Below, piece after piece: positions 46,801 through 56,904 of a stretch of 64,000 nt of DNA. Each line of letters opens with the position of its first letter. Position 1 is the stretch's first letter. Location of the stretch: assembly GCA_019634895.1 (NCBI GenBank), contig JAHCAM010000006.1, positions 1 to 64,000 of the forward strand, given 5' to 3'. Source of the DNA: Steroidobacteraceae bacterium (GTDB lineage: Bacteria; Pseudomonadota; Gammaproteobacteria; Steroidobacterales; Steroidobacteraceae). The notes under the pieces were generated by a model. The model made no database searches and was not told the origin of the DNA. It worked only from the letters and a program-made list of their open reading frames with translations. The translations under genes were made by a program, and so were the position numbers.

Positions 46801-48270
46801 ATGCGCATTCTCCAGGAAGCACTCACCTTCGACGACGTCCTGCTGGTTCCGGCGTATTCGGAGGTGCTGCCGCGCGAGGTCGATCTCGGCACCCGCCTGA
46901 CGCGCGGCATCCGGCTCAACCTGCCGTTCGTCTCGGCCGCGATGGACACGGTAACCGAGGCGCGCCTCGCCATCGCGCTCGCCCAGGAGGGCGGCATCGG
47001 CATCGTCCACCGCAACATGACCGCCGCGGCCCAGGCGCGCGAGGTCGCACGCGTCAAGAAGCACGAGAGCGGGGTCATCAAGGACCCGATCACGATCCGC
47101 CCCGATGCGACCATCCGCGACGTGATCGCGCTGACCCGCGCCAAGGGCATCTCCGGCCTGCCGGTCACCGGCGACGACAACCTGGTGCTCGGGATCGTGA
47201 CGCACCGCGACATCCGCTTCGAGGAGCAGCTCGACCTGCCCGTGTCGCGGGTGATGACGCCGCGCGACAAGCTGGTGACGGTGCGCGAGAATACGCCTCG
47301 CGAGGAAGTGCTGCAGCTGCTGCATCGCCACCGCATCGAGAAGGTGCTGGTGGTGGACGAGAGCGGGCGCCTGAAGGGCATGGTCACGGTGCGCGACATC
47401 CAGAAGTCGCGCGACTTCCCGCGCGCCTGCAAGGACGAGCACGGCCACCTGCGCGTCGGCGCAGCGGTCGGCACGGCGCCCGACACGCTCGAGCGCGTCG
47501 CGCAGCTCGTCGAGGCGGGGGTCGACGTCGTCATCGTGGATTCGGCGCACGGCCATTCGCGCGGCGTGCTGTCGACGATCTCGCGCATCAAGCAGGCGCA
47601 CCCCCTGCTGCAGGTGATCGGCGGCAACATCGTCACGGCCGATGGCGCCCGGGCGCTGGTGGACGCGGGCGCCGACGGCGTCAAGGTCGGCATCGGCCCG
47701 GGCTCGATCTGCACCACGCGCGTGGTCGCGGGCGTGGGCGTGCCGCAGGTGACTGCGGTCGCGACGGTCGCCGCCGCGCTCGCGGACACCGACGTGCCGC
47801 TGATCTCCGACGGCGGCATCCGCTACTCGGGCGACGTCGCCAAGGCGATCGCCGCCGGCGCCCACGCGATCATGATCGGCGGGCTGTTCGCCGGCACCGA
47901 AGAGTCGCCGGGCGAGGTCGAGCTCTACCAGGGCGCGTCCTACAAGTCCTACCGCGGCATGGGTTCGCTGGGCGCCATGTCGCAACGCCACGGTTCCAGC
48001 GATCGCTACTTCCAGGACACGGTGGAAGATCTCGAGAAGCTGGTGCCGGAGGGCGTCGAGGGGCGCGTCCCCTACAAGGGCAGCCTGGTCGCGATCGTGC
48101 ACCAGCTCGCGGGCGGCGTGCGCGCGGCGATGGGCTACACCGGCAGCGCGGACATCGACGCGATGCGCAGGCGCTGCACCTTCGTGCGCATCACCGGCGC
48201 GGGCGTGCGCGAGAGCCACGTGCACGACGTGAGCATCACCAAAGAAGCGCCGAACTACCGGATCGGATGA
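46801..48270 (+). CDS. guaB: IMP dehydrogenase
   Basis: Encodes 489 residues. [17 protein letters not shown] start, two CBS domains (about residues 95-205), catalytic loop [18 protein letters not shown] with the active-site Cys, and the flap ([10 protein letters not shown]). Converts IMP to XMP, the committed step to GMP. The ATG agrees with family start but lacks a visible ribosome site. Its stop overlaps guaA by 4 bases. Confidence 0.97.
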   Translation: MRILQEALTFDDVLLVPAYSEVLPREVDLGTRLTRGIRLNLPFVSAAMDTVTEARLAIALAQEGGIGIVHRNMTAAAQAREVARVKKHESGVIKDPITIRPDATIRDVIALTRAKGISGLPVTGDDNLVLGIVTHRDIRFEEQLDLPVSRVMTPRDKLVTVRENTPREEVLQLLHRHRIEKVLVVDESGRLKGMVTVRDIQKSRDFPRACKDEHGHLRVGAAVGTAPDTLERVAQLVEAGVDVVIVDSAHGHSRGVLSTISRIKQAHPLLQVIGGNIVTADGARALVDAGADGVKVGIGPGSICTTRVVAGVGVPQVTAVATVAAALADTDVPLISDGGIRYSGDVAKAIAAGAHAIMIGGLFAGTEESPGEVELYQGASYKSYRGMGSLGAMSQRHGSSDRYFQDTVEDLEKLVPEGVEGRVPYKGSLVAIVHQLAGGVRAAMGYTGSADIDAMRRRCTFVRITGAGVRESHVHDVSITKEAPNYRIG

Positions 48271-49865
48271 TGGCGGAGCGCCCAGCCGCGGCCCCGGCCG
48301 ACATCCACGCCCACCGGATCCTGATCCTCGACTTCGGCGCGCAGTACACGCAGCTGATCGCGCGGCGCGTGCGCGAGATCGGCGTCTATTGCGAGATCCT
48401 GCCCTGGGACGCGGACGATGCCGCGGTGCGCCGCTTCGGCGCGCGCGGGATCATCCTCTCGGGCGGGCCGGAGTCGGTCACCGACACCGCCCCGCCGCGC
48501 GCGCCGGATGCGGTGTTCGCGCTCGGCGTGCCGGTGCTCGGCATCTGCTACGGCATGCAGACCATGGCGGCGCAGCTCGGCGGGCGCGTCGCGCCCTCCG
48601 CGCACCGCGAGTTCGGCTATGCCAAGGTGCGCCGCACCGCGCCCTCGCGCCTGCTCGACGGCATCGCCGACGAGGGCGCGGCGGATCCCGCGCTGCTCGA
48701 CGTGTGGATGAGCCACGGCGACCGGGTCGAGGCCCTGCCGCCCGGCTTCACGGCGATTGCCGCGACCGCGAACGCGCCGCTGGCGGCGATGGCGGACGAG
48801 GAGGCGCGCTACTACGGCGTGCAGTTCCACCCCGAAGTCACGCACACGCGCTCGGGCGCCGCCATCCTCGAGCGCTTCGTGCGCGAGATCTGCGGCTGCG
48901 ATGCGCTCTGGGACGCCGGCAACATCATCGCGCAGTCCATCCCGCGCATCCGCGAGCAGGTGGGCAAGGACGGCGTGCTGCTCGCGCTCTCCGGCGGCGT
49001 GGACTCCTCCGTGGTCGCGGCGCTGCTGCACCAGGCGATCGGCGACCAGCTCACCTGCGTGTTCGTGGACCACGGCCTGCTGCGCCTCGACGAGGGCGAC
49101 CAGGTCATGGAGACCTTTGCGAAGCACCTCGGCATCCGCGTGATCCGCGTGGACGCGGCCGAGCGCTTCTACGCGGCGCTCGCCGGCGAAGCGGATCCCG
49201 AGGCCAAGCGCAAGACCATCGGGCGGCTGTTCGTCGAGGTGTTCGAGCAGCAGGCGGGCCGGCTCGAAGGCATCCGCTGGCTCGCCCAGGGCACCATCTA
49301 CCCGGACGTCATCGAGTCCGCCGGGGCGAAGACCGGCAAGGCGCATGTGATCAAGTCGCACCACAACGTGGCCGGGCTGCCCGAGCGCATGCACCTGAAG
49401 CTGCTGGAGCCGCTGCGGGAGCTCTTCAAGGACGAGGTCCGGCGCATCGGCCTGCAACTCGGCCTGCCGCGCGAGATGGTGTACCGCCACCCGTTCCCCG
49501 GTCCCGGCCTCGGCGTGCGCATCCTCGGGGCGGTGACCCGGGAAGCGGCGGAACTGCTGCGGCAGGCGGATGCGATCTACATCGAGGAACTGCGCGCCCA
49601 CCGCCTCTACGATCGCGTCGCCCAGGCGATGGCGGTGTTCCTGCCGGTGCGCTCGGTCGCGGTCATGGGCGACGGACGGCGCTACGACTGGGTGATCGCG
49701 CTCAGGGCCGTCGAGACGGTGGATTTCATGACCGCGCACTGGGCGCGGCTGCCGTACGAGTTCCTCGACCACGTCGCGCGGCGCATCGTCAACGAGGTGC
49801 GCGGCATCTCGCGGGTCGTGTACGACATCTCCGGCAAGCCGCCGGCGACGATCGAGTGGGAGTAA
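48267..49865 (+). CDS. guaA: GMP synthase (glutamine-hydrolysing)
   Basis: Encodes 532 residues. N-terminal class I glutamine amidotransferase ([20 protein letters not shown]; nucleophile Cys in GICYGMQ; HPEV triad), ATP pyrophosphatase domain (P-loop LSGGVDSS) and C-terminal dimerisation domain ending KPPATIEWE. Turns XMP into GMP. ATG 48267 overlaps the guaB stop; a second ATG follows immediately. Confidence 0.97.
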   Translation: MMAERPAAAPADIHAHRILILDFGAQYTQLIARRVREIGVYCEILPWDADDAAVRRFGARGIILSGGPESVTDTAPPRAPDAVFALGVPVLGICYGMQTMAAQLGGRVAPSAHREFGYAKVRRTAPSRLLDGIADEGAADPALLDVWMSHGDRVEALPPGFTAIAATANAPLAAMADEEARYYGVQFHPEVTHTRSGAAILERFVREICGCDALWDAGNIIAQSIPRIREQVGKDGVLLALSGGVDSSVVAALLHQAIGDQLTCVFVDHGLLRLDEGDQVMETFAKHLGIRVIRVDAAERFYAALAGEADPEAKRKTIGRLFVEVFEQQAGRLEGIRWLAQGTIYPDVIESAGAKTGKAHVIKSHHNVAGLPERMHLKLLEPLRELFKDEVRRIGLQLGLPREMVYRHPFPGPGLGVRILGAVTREAAELLRQADAIYIEELRAHRLYDRVAQAMAVFLPVRSVAVMGDGRRYDWVIALRAVETVDFMTAHWARLPYEFLDHVARRIVNEVRGISRVVYDISGKPPATIEWE

Positions 49866-50037
49866 GGAGCGGCCGGTGCCGCATCGGTCTGTTTCGCGCG
49901 GAATCGCGCTGATCCCTTTGGCACGCACCGGCGTAGTGTGACTGTGTCCGCCGGTACCAGCCTGTCGGTGTATGTTCAGTCGTGATCGGGGCATGATGCG
50001 TTCCCGCCGCTGCTGGCGCAGATACTCGAGGTGTGCG

Positions 50038-50982
50038 ATGCAACACGTCCCGGTCGGTCGGTTCCATGGACTCGCGGTCCTTGTTCTCAGCGTCGGGCTT
50101 ACCGCCTGCGCCGCGGACGACGTTCCCACCGGGACCTCGGCCGCGGATGACCGGTTGCAGACGGTCGAGGTCAACGGCGCAGAACTCCACTATCTGGCGC
50201 GCGGGGAGGGGCCGGCAATCGTGTTCGTCCACGGGGGACTCGCCGACTACCAGGAGTGGTTGCCGGTAATGGAACAGATCGAGGGGCGCCACGCGACGAT
50301 TGCCTATAGCCGCCGCCACAGCTTTCCGAACCGTGACAATCCCGTCAGTCCGGATCATTCCCCGCTGACCGAAGCGGACGATCTGGCGGCGCTGATCCGC
50401 GAGCTCGGGGTCGCTCCGGCGCACGTCGTGGGCACTTCCTACGGCGCATTTACCGCGCTCGCCCTTGCACTGCGTCATCCGGGCAAGGTGCATTCGCTGT
50501 CGCTGGTCGAGCCGCCGCTGGTGAGCTGGCTGCCCGCGATCGAGGGCGGTCAGGCGGTGTACGACGAATTCCAGGAATCCCTGGTCACGCCGGTGCGTGC
50601 GGCGTTCGAGGCGGGAGACCGCGACGCCGCGTTCGCGATCACGATCAGTTACTTCGCGGGTCCGGATGCCATGGCGCACATACCTGCGGAGGTGCTGGCG
50701 TCCCTGCGCAGCAACCTGCGGGACTGGGAAGTGATGTTCCGGTCCACGGAACTGTTGCCGGACATGCGCCGCGAGACGCTGCGTGAACTGCAGTTGCCGG
50801 TGCTGATGCTGAGTGGCGCAGACAGCTACGAACTCGGGCAACTGATCGATGCCGAGCTCGAACAGGTCATTCCCGGGGTCCGGCGCGTGCTGGTGCCGGA
50901 TGGGACGCACGACGCCTGCGTTGAACACCCGGCATTCTGCGCCCGCGAGATCAGCGCGTTCATCGAGGGCCTTGGCAGCTGA
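50038..50982 (+). CDS. alpha/beta-hydrolase, predicted lipoprotein
   Basis: Encodes 314 residues. Lipobox LTAC puts the lipidated cysteine at residue 24. The fold signatures are FVHGGLADYQEW (oxyanion HGG), the nucleophile elbow GTSYG (Ser134), an Asp in MLSGADSYE and the catalytic His in PDGTHDAC. Substrate unknown; closest in layout to esterase/haloperoxidase-type hydrolases. First of the exported proteins in the accessory block after guaA. GAGG stands 7 bases before the ATG. The 172 bases between guaA and this gene hold no feature I can name. Confidence 0.82.
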   Translation: MQHVPVGRFHGLAVLVLSVGLTACAADDVPTGTSAADDRLQTVEVNGAELHYLARGEGPAIVFVHGGLADYQEWLPVMEQIEGRHATIAYSRRHSFPNRDNPVSPDHSPLTEADDLAALIRELGVAPAHVVGTSYGAFTALALALRHPGKVHSLSLVEPPLVSWLPAIEGGQAVYDEFQESLVTPVRAAFEAGDRDAAFAITISYFAGPDAMAHIPAEVLASLRSNLRDWEVMFRSTELLPDMRRETLRELQLPVLMLSGADSYELGQLIDAELEQVIPGVRRVLVPDGTHDACVEHPAFCAREISAFIEGLGS

Positions 50983-51081
50983 AGTCGAATTTCGCTGCTC
51001 GAATCATGGGCTGATGGTCCAGCCACAAGCGGCGTGGCCGCACGGGGGCAGGTGCGCTGCCGGCTGACGACGCCCTGCCGT

Positions 51082-51109
51082 GACGGTTGCGGGGAGACTG
51101 GTACGGCGC
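51082..51109 (+). repeat. intergenic repeat, copy D (partial)
   Basis: These 28 bases match copy B (53514-53541) at 24 positions without gaps, with the shared core GGTTGCGGGGAGA. It lies between the hydrolase gene and the next gene, 68 bases upstream of that start codon. The rest of the family consensus is not recognisable here. Confidence 0.55.
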
Positions 51110-51177
51110 GAGTCCGGGCCACCCACCGCGGCGTGGCGCTGTAGACTGGGCGGCAGTCTCGCGGCCGCGTGCAGCAT

Positions 51178-52212
51178 ATGAAGGCATTGCTCTTCGGGGT
51201 GCTCATGCTCGGCGCGACAGCCAGCGTCGCGACCGGCCAGGAGCTCGTCACGCTGCTGCCCTCGCCGATCCAGCTGTCCTCCCGGATCGGACCGCTGGAG
51301 TTCGACGGCAAGCCGAGCAAGTACGACGATCCGCGCCTCGGCGTCAGCTATGGGTACAACGCGCCGGGCGCGGCACTCACCATCTACGTCTACGACGCCG
51401 GCGTCGCGGAAGTTCCCGACGGCGCCGATTCGATTGCCGTCTGCCGCGAGTTCGAGGACGCGAAGCAGGGCGTGCGCGGGTCACCGGCCTACGGCAACAC
51501 GCGGTTCAGGTCGGAGCATCTCGTGCGCCTGGCACCGCCGGAAGACGCGCCGCTTGCTCGCGAGGCGGTATTCGAGATGGATCGCGAAGGCCGGCACCTG
51601 ATCTCCTATTTGTGGATCACGGGCGTCGCGAAGCACTTCGTGAAGCTGCGGTTCACGATGGTCGCGCCGCCGCGCGATGAGGTCCTGGAAGCGCGCCGCA
51701 CCGTTCTCGACGCAGTGGGCGCCGCCATGCGCCCTCATCTCGCAGCGGTCGCCGCGGCTGCCGGGAAGAAGTCGGGGGATGGCGCAGCGCTGACCGTGAC
51801 CCTGAACCAATCGGGCGGCGCCGACATGATCACCGGCCTCAGCTATCTCATGGTGTTGAGCGCAATGGCGGAAAAGGAACCGGAGAGCGCTCCGGCATGC
51901 GGCGGCGAGTACGTGCCCGCGTTCGGGAAGGCTGTCGCAGCCTGGGAAACCGCGCTGGCCATTCTGGACGAGTCGGGCGGCGGCTCCCGGTTCGCGAGGA
52001 CGCTGGCTGCGGCGAACAAGGCGGGAATGATCGAGGAATTCGTCTGGATCGAACTTCATCGCGAGCAATGGGGCGCGACGCCTCCGGACGGACTCGCGCT
52101 GGGTGAGTACGCTGCGTGGCGGAAGAAGAACATGAAGAACATCAGGATCCCGGACTTCGGCGCGGTGACCTTCGACCGCCCGCGTCCGCTGCCGCTCGAA
52201 GACCGGCCATAG
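51178..52212 (+). CDS. secreted protein of unknown function
   Basis: Encodes 344 residues from ATG 51178 (a GTG three codons upstream is possible). A signal peptide (KALLFGVLMLGATASVATG) is clear. The mature part has a first domain of about 170 residues rich in beta strands (SYGYNAPGAALTIYVYDAG; FVKLRFTMVAPP) and a helical second half (SYLMVLSAMAEKE; FGKAVAAWETAL; ANKAGMIEEFVW). Only two cysteines, one in each half (SIAVCREF, APACGG). No family recognised. Periplasmic or surface location expected. It ends 3 bases before repeat copy A. Confidence 0.75.
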   Translation: MKALLFGVLMLGATASVATGQELVTLLPSPIQLSSRIGPLEFDGKPSKYDDPRLGVSYGYNAPGAALTIYVYDAGVAEVPDGADSIAVCREFEDAKQGVRGSPAYGNTRFRSEHLVRLAPPEDAPLAREAVFEMDREGRHLISYLWITGVAKHFVKLRFTMVAPPRDEVLEARRTVLDAVGAAMRPHLAAVAAAAGKKSGDGAALTVTLNQSGGADMITGLSYLMVLSAMAEKEPESAPACGGEYVPAFGKAVAAWETALAILDESGGGSRFARTLAAANKAGMIEEFVWIELHREQWGATPPDGLALGEYAAWRKKNMKNIRIPDFGAVTFDRPRPLPLEDRP

Positions 52213-52215
52213 CCC

Positions 52216-52350
52216 GCCGGTTGCGTCCGAGTGCCTCATCCGGCGGACGGCCCGGCCGGAGGCGGGGATTCTGGCGAATCAGCCAGCACGAGGCAGGCAT
52301 CGGCCGCTGGCACTCGCCGGAACCGGGGCTTTGAACTTACTATCCGCCCG
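52216..52350 (+). repeat. intergenic repeat, copy A
   Basis: The longest copy. Three blocks are recognisable: GCCGGTTGCG (52216-52225), shared with B and D; a 48-base block 52237-52284 that matches copy B (53541-53588) at 40/48 without gaps; and a 48-base block 52303-52350 that matches copy C (56968-57015) at 40/48 without gaps. It ends 7 bases before the ATG of the antiporter gene. A small hairpin GATTC-TGGC-GAATC lies inside. Confidence 0.75.
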
Positions 52351-52357
52351 AGCCGCC

Positions 52358-53458
52358 ATGAATCTGATTCTGTTCGCCGCCGGACTTGCCGCGCTGATCG
52401 TGGGCGCGTCGTTGCTGGTCCGCGGTGCATCCAGGCTCGCGCTGTCGCTCGGCATCTCGCCGCTGGTGGTCGGGCTCACCGTGGTGGCCCTCGGCACCAG
52501 CTCGCCGGAAGTCGCGGTGTCCGTCGGCGCCGCCCTCGACGGCCGCACCGACCTGGCGGTCGGCAACGTGGTCGGCAGCAACATCTTCAACGTGCTGTTC
52601 ATCCTCGGGGTCTCGGCGCTGATCGCACCGCTGATCGTGCAGGTGCAACTGATCCGCCAGGAAGTGCCGGTCATGATCGGTGCGAGCGTCCTGCTCATCG
52701 CGCTCTGCGGCGGCGGCGCACTGACGCGCCTCGAGTCCGGATTCCTGCTCGCGCTGCTGGCGGCGTACGTGACGCTGCTCGTCGTGCAGTCGCGCCGCGC
52801 GTCGGCGGCCGAGCAGGCGCAGATCACGCCCGACGTCGTGCGGCGCGGGGATTCAGCCACTTGGGATCGACACCGGGGTGTGCAGGCGATGCTGGTAGCC
52901 GCCGGTCTGATTCTGCTGGTGCTCGGTTCCGACTGGCTGGTGACCGCCGCGGTGGCGTTCGCGCGCGCGCTCGGCGTGAGCGACACCGTGATCGGGCTCA
53001 CGATCGTCGCCGCGGGCACGTCGTTGCCCGAGGTGGCCGCGTCGGTGACTGCGGCGCTGAAGGGCGAACGCGACATCGCAGTCGGCAACGTGGTCGGCAG
53101 CAACACGTTCAACATTCTCGGCTGCCTTGGACTTGCCGGCCTGGTCGCGCCGGGTGGACTGCCGGTGGCTGCCGCGATCCTGAACTTCGATCTGTGGGTG
53201 ATGCTTGCAGTCGCCCTGGCATGCCTGCCGGTGTTCTTCACCGGGCGTGAGATCGCACGCTGGGAAGGGGCGCTGCTGTTGGGCTACTACGTCGCCTACA
53301 CGGCGTACGTCGTGCTGGCGGCGCAGCAGCACGACGCATTGCCGTTGTTCTCGCAAGCCCTGTTGTGGTTCGCCGTGCCACTGACGCTGCTGGGGATCGG
53401 CGTGTCGCTGCACTCGTCGCGGCGGGCGTCCTCCGGCTCGCAGGATCGCATGCGGTAA
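52358..53458 (+). CDS. Ca2+/Na+ antiporter-like membrane protein (CaCA family)
   Basis: Encodes 366 residues with about ten membrane helices. The two inverted alpha repeats are complete: GLTVVALGTSSPEVAVS with GNVVGSNIFNVLFILG, and GLTIVAAGTSLPEVAAS with GNVVGSNTFNILGCLG. This is the YrbG-type group of the Ca2+:cation antiporter family, exchanging Ca2+ (or K+) against Na+ or H+. No Shine-Dalgarno is visible; the start region is the end of repeat copy A. Confidence 0.92.
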   Translation: MNLILFAAGLAALIVGASLLVRGASRLALSLGISPLVVGLTVVALGTSSPEVAVSVGAALDGRTDLAVGNVVGSNIFNVLFILGVSALIAPLIVQVQLIRQEVPVMIGASVLLIALCGGGALTRLESGFLLALLAAYVTLLVVQSRRASAAEQAQITPDVVRRGDSATWDRHRGVQAMLVAAGLILLVLGSDWLVTAAVAFARALGVSDTVIGLTIVAAGTSLPEVAASVTAALKGERDIAVGNVVGSNTFNILGCLGLAGLVAPGGLPVAAAILNFDLWVMLAVALACLPVFFTGREIARWEGALLLGYYVAYTAYVVLAAQQHDALPLFSQALLWFAVPLTLLGIGVSLHSSRRASSGSQDRMR

Positions 53459-53814
53459 GTTCCGCGACATCGGTACTGCTGCCGCTGCAGGCGCGTGCGT
53501 GCTGCGAGAGACTGCCGGTTGCGGGGAGATTGGCGCGGCGCATCCGGATGACGGCCCGGCCCGGCGCGCGAATTCTGGTGAATCAGCCGGCGATTCGCCG
53601 ACGCGCTCTCGATGCTTTCGCCGTTGTTGATCCGCCACATGAACTGCGGTCACGCGCCGGCAGAAGTATTCGGACTTGCCAACGGCTGGAAGTCTTTGCA
53701 GGCGTCCTGTCTATCGGGATTCCTCGGGGTATCGTTTGGCCACGCAAACTGGCCAAGCTGGCGAGCCACTGTTGTCCATGCACAACGCGGGGGCGCGCCC
53801 TTACTGGAGGAACG
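53459..53814. other. 356-base gap upstream of the TonB receptor
   Basis: It contains repeat copy B at its left side. The right half (about 53620-53800) is visibly richer in A and T than surrounding genes and ends in CTGGAGGA before the receptor ATG. No riboswitch (including cobalamin-type) and no gene with support was seen in it. Confidence 0.5.
53514..53588 (+). repeat. intergenic repeat, copy B
   Basis: Begins with GCCGGTTGCGGGGAGATTGG, shared with copy D, and continues into the 48-base block 53541-53588 that matches copy A at 40/48, containing GACGGCCCGGCC and ATTCTGG-GAATCAGCC. The 3' block seen in A and C is not preserved. It lies 227 bases upstream of the receptor start. Confidence 0.7.
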
Positions 53815-56724
53815 ATGACTAGTCGCATATTGGCGCGCGCGGTACGGGTCGCGCTTGTTGCAACCGGTGCGGCGGCCACCAGCCTTTACGGCGCATCGGG
53901 CGCCGCGCAATCCGAGCAGGCGCAGACCGAGCTGGGCGCCATCGTCGTCACCGGCTCGCGCATCGCGCGGACCGAGACCGAAGCATCCATCCCGACGGTT
54001 TCGATCGATGCGGCGGAACTCGCGAGCAAGGGCTACGAGAACCTTGCCGACGTGTTCGTCGCGATGCCGCAGTTCACGCCCTCGTTCGGGGCCTCCCGCA
54101 CGCAGTCGACGTTTTCCGGCGTCGCCACCTCGGGCCTCAACCTGGCCAACCTGCGAAACCTGGGAGGTTTCCGGACGCTCACGCTGATCAACGGCCGACG
54201 CGTGCCCGGCGGAACCTCGACATCAACCAGCGTGGACTTCAACACGATCCCGTCCGCCAACGTCGAGCGCATCGAGGTTCAGACCGGCGGCGCGTCCGCC
54301 GTGTACGGCGCCGACGCGGTCGCCGGCGTGGTGAATATCGTCACCAAGAAGAACTTCAACGGCATTGAGATCGGCGCGTCCTATGGCGAGGCCGGCGAAG
54401 GCGACAATCGCAACCCGAGTGGCTACATCATGTTCGGCGGTGAGTTCGGCCAGGGCGGCCATGCCCTCTTTACCGCGCAGTACGACGAGCAGAGCCTGGT
54501 GAGCTGCGCGGATCGCGAGTTCTGCGCGGACGATTTCGTCTGGCTCACGCCGGGCACGCAGGTCGTCGGGCCGAATGCCCGCTCCGGAGTCGGGCTCGGC
54601 GGGCGCTTCTTCGCCGGCGCCACGAGCTACGTGACACGTAACGGCAGCATCACCGACGCCAACGGCAACCTGATGCCGTTCAACACGGCGATCGACGGCT
54701 ACAACCGCAATGCGAACCGAGACATCGCGATCCCGACCGAGCGAACCATGTTCGCGGCGGACGTCGAATACCCCATCGCCGAGCGGATCTCCGCATTCGC
54801 GGAGTACAACTATGGCAGCGCCGAGATTGACTCGCGGTTCGAGGCTCACCCGTTCCAGTCGCAGCAGGCGGGCAGCCTCTTTGGTGGCTCGCCGACCGTG
54901 GCCGGCCTGCAGGCCACGATCCCGATCGACAATCCATTCGTGCCGACGATCCTGAGGGACGCCGTCCTCGCCGCGAATCCGGCGGCCACCGCGATCACCT
55001 GGTGGCAGCGCATGGCGATGTTCGAGGATCGCGGCGCGAGCAACAGCCGCGACTCGACGCGAGCAGTAATCGGTTTCAAGGGGGACCTGGACCTGTTCGG
55101 CAGTCCCTGGAACTGGGAAGTCGCGCACGTCTACGGCCGCACCCGCGTGGCCCTCGGCACCGAGGGGCTGGTCAGCACCGAGATGCTGTACTACGGCCTG
55201 CGGGTGGAACCGGATCCGGCCAACGCCGGGCAGTTCCGCTGCGTCGACGCCGGCGCGCGCGCACGAGGTTGCATCCCGATCAACCCGTTCAACTACACCG
55301 ACGCGATGCTGGATGCCCTGCGCCGCAACTCGGACTCAGAGGGCACCCAGAGGCTGGACAATACGGTCGCGTGGATCAGCGGCGCGGCCTTCGACCTGCC
55401 GGCGGGTCCGGTGCGCTTCGCCCTCGGCGCCGAGCAGCGCGAGCTGTCGGGCTACCTGGATTACGACCCGCAGATCAACGGTGGCACGACCACGGGCAAC
55501 CAGATCCAGGACGTCCAGAAGTCCACGATCCGGACCCGCGAGGCGTTCATCGAAACCCTGGTCCCGGTCCTGCGCGACCTGCCGCTGGTCAGAACGCTGG
55601 ATCTCGAGGCCGCCTTCCGGACCACCGCACCCAGCTTCTCGGTTCCCAACCGCATCGCCGGCGACGACAGCTACGACACCTGGAAGTACGGCCTGAGCTG
55701 GGCCCCGATCGACGACCTGCGGTTCCGCGTCATGCAGGCGCGTGCCGCGCGCTCGCCGAATCCGGGCGAACTCTCCGGCATCGGCCAGACCTTCGGCGTG
55801 ATCAACGATCCCTGCACAGCCGCCCGGCGCAACACCGGTCCCAATCCGGCGGCGCGCGCAGCTGCGTGCACGGCCGCAGGGGTGCCCGCAGATTACGCTC
55901 CCGGCCAGATCATCGAGCAGAGCGTGGCCGGCCTCACTGGCGGCAATTCGGACCTGGTGCCGGAGGAAGCCGACACGCTGACCTACGGCCTGGTCTGGAC
56001 GCCGTCGTTCGTCGAGGGCCTGTCGGTCACCGTCGATCGCTTCGACATCGAGATCGGCGGCGTCATCGACGTGGTGGCGCGGCAGACCGCAGCGAATTAC
56101 TGCTACGACTTCGGCCTGTTCTGCAACGCCGTGACCCGCGGGACGAGCCCGCTGCTTCCCGGCGCGAACTACGTGCTGACGGCCGTCAATCAGCAGCTGC
56201 AGAACGTGGCGGAGTACAGCATCAGCGGCATCGACGTCGGCGCCACCTACGGGTTCAGCATGGGCCGTTTCGGCGCCCTGAACTTCAACCTGAGCGCGGT
56301 GTTCTACGACCAGGCCCGGAAGCTGCCGTTGCCGGGCGCGGCGCCGATCGAGCTGAAAGGCTCGGCGGGCGGCGATACGGCCGACACCGGGTACATCGAG
56401 GAGCAGGTGACTTTGCTGACGAGCTACCGACTGGGCAAGTTCTCGACGATGTGGGATGTCCGCTACCTGGGCAGCAGCGAGATGGCGTACTTCAGCAGCG
56501 CTGCGGGATTTCCGTCGATCGGCGCCAGGGACTACCACGCCCTGCGATTCGGCTACGACTTGCGCGAGGGCAGCGAGGTGTACGTCGGCGTCACAAACCT
56601 GTTCGACCAGGATCCACCCTTGCTCTGCTCGGGCTGCTCCGGCACCCAGGCTCTGGACACCATCCCGGGCTACTACGACGTCTTCGGCCGCTCGTGGTAT
56701 GCCGGGGTGCGCCACCGGTTCTGA
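53815..56724 (+). CDS. TonB-dependent outer membrane receptor
   Basis: Encodes 969 residues. Signal peptide (VRVALVATGAAATSLYGASGAAQ), TonB-box/plug start ELGAIVVTGSRIARTE, plug domain with GLNLANLRNLGGFRTLTLINGRR and GGASAVYGADAVAGVVNIVTKK, then a beta-barrel ending in GRSWYAGVRHRF with the terminal Phe. This is the large Caulobacter/Xanthomonas-type receptor group that imports carbohydrates, peptides or siderophores; substrate unknown. Extracellular loops hold cysteine pairs. The GGAGGAACG ribosome site before the ATG is nearly perfect. Confidence 0.93.
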   Translation: MTSRILARAVRVALVATGAAATSLYGASGAAQSEQAQTELGAIVVTGSRIARTETEASIPTVSIDAAELASKGYENLADVFVAMPQFTPSFGASRTQSTFSGVATSGLNLANLRNLGGFRTLTLINGRRVPGGTSTSTSVDFNTIPSANVERIEVQTGGASAVYGADAVAGVVNIVTKKNFNGIEIGASYGEAGEGDNRNPSGYIMFGGEFGQGGHALFTAQYDEQSLVSCADREFCADDFVWLTPGTQVVGPNARSGVGLGGRFFAGATSYVTRNGSITDANGNLMPFNTAIDGYNRNANRDIAIPTERTMFAADVEYPIAERISAFAEYNYGSAEIDSRFEAHPFQSQQAGSLFGGSPTVAGLQATIPIDNPFVPTILRDAVLAANPAATAITWWQRMAMFEDRGASNSRDSTRAVIGFKGDLDLFGSPWNWEVAHVYGRTRVALGTEGLVSTEMLYYGLRVEPDPANAGQFRCVDAGARARGCIPINPFNYTDAMLDALRRNSDSEGTQRLDNTVAWISGAAFDLPAGPVRFALGAEQRELSGYLDYDPQINGGTTTGNQIQDVQKSTIRTREAFIETLVPVLRDLPLVRTLDLEAAFRTTAPSFSVPNRIAGDDSYDTWKYGLSWAPIDDLRFRVMQARAARSPNPGELSGIGQTFGVINDPCTAARRNTGPNPAARAAACTAAGVPADYAPGQIIEQSVAGLTGGNSDLVPEEADTLTYGLVWTPSFVEGLSVTVDRFDIEIGGVIDVVARQTAANYCYDFGLFCNAVTRGTSPLLPGANYVLTAVNQQLQNVAEYSISGIDVGATYGFSMGRFGALNFNLSAVFYDQARKLPLPGAAPIELKGSAGGDTADTGYIEEQVTLLTSYRLGKFSTMWDVRYLGSSEMAYFSSAAGFPSIGARDYHALRFGYDLREGSEVYVGVTNLFDQDPPLLCSGCSGTQALDTIPGYYDVFGRSWYAGVRHRF

Positions 56725-56752
56725 ACTGCGCCCGAGACGGTTCCTGCCTCCA

Positions 56753-56774
56753 GCGGCGCCCCTCGGGGCGCCGC
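56753..56774 (+). terminator. hairpin, candidate terminator of the TonB receptor gene
   Basis: GCGGCGCCCC-TC-GGGGCGCCGC is a perfect 10-bp inverted repeat starting 29 bases after the stop, followed by ATTACTTTCATT, which has only short T runs. Confidence 0.55.
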
Positions 56775-56904
56775 ATTACTTTCATTGCCAGGGCTCCCAG
56801 ATCGCGAAGGCGATGCCGGGCCGATAACGGCAGGATCCTGACGCATCTGCGGCACGACCCGGGGCGACAGCCTGCCGCTTCCACCTCGCAGCGTGCTCGT
56901 GCGC

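Noticed and set aside
53459..53814. Cobalamin riboswitch upstream of the TonB receptor
   Set aside because: The conserved B12-box and the core segments of that riboswitch class are not found in the gap.
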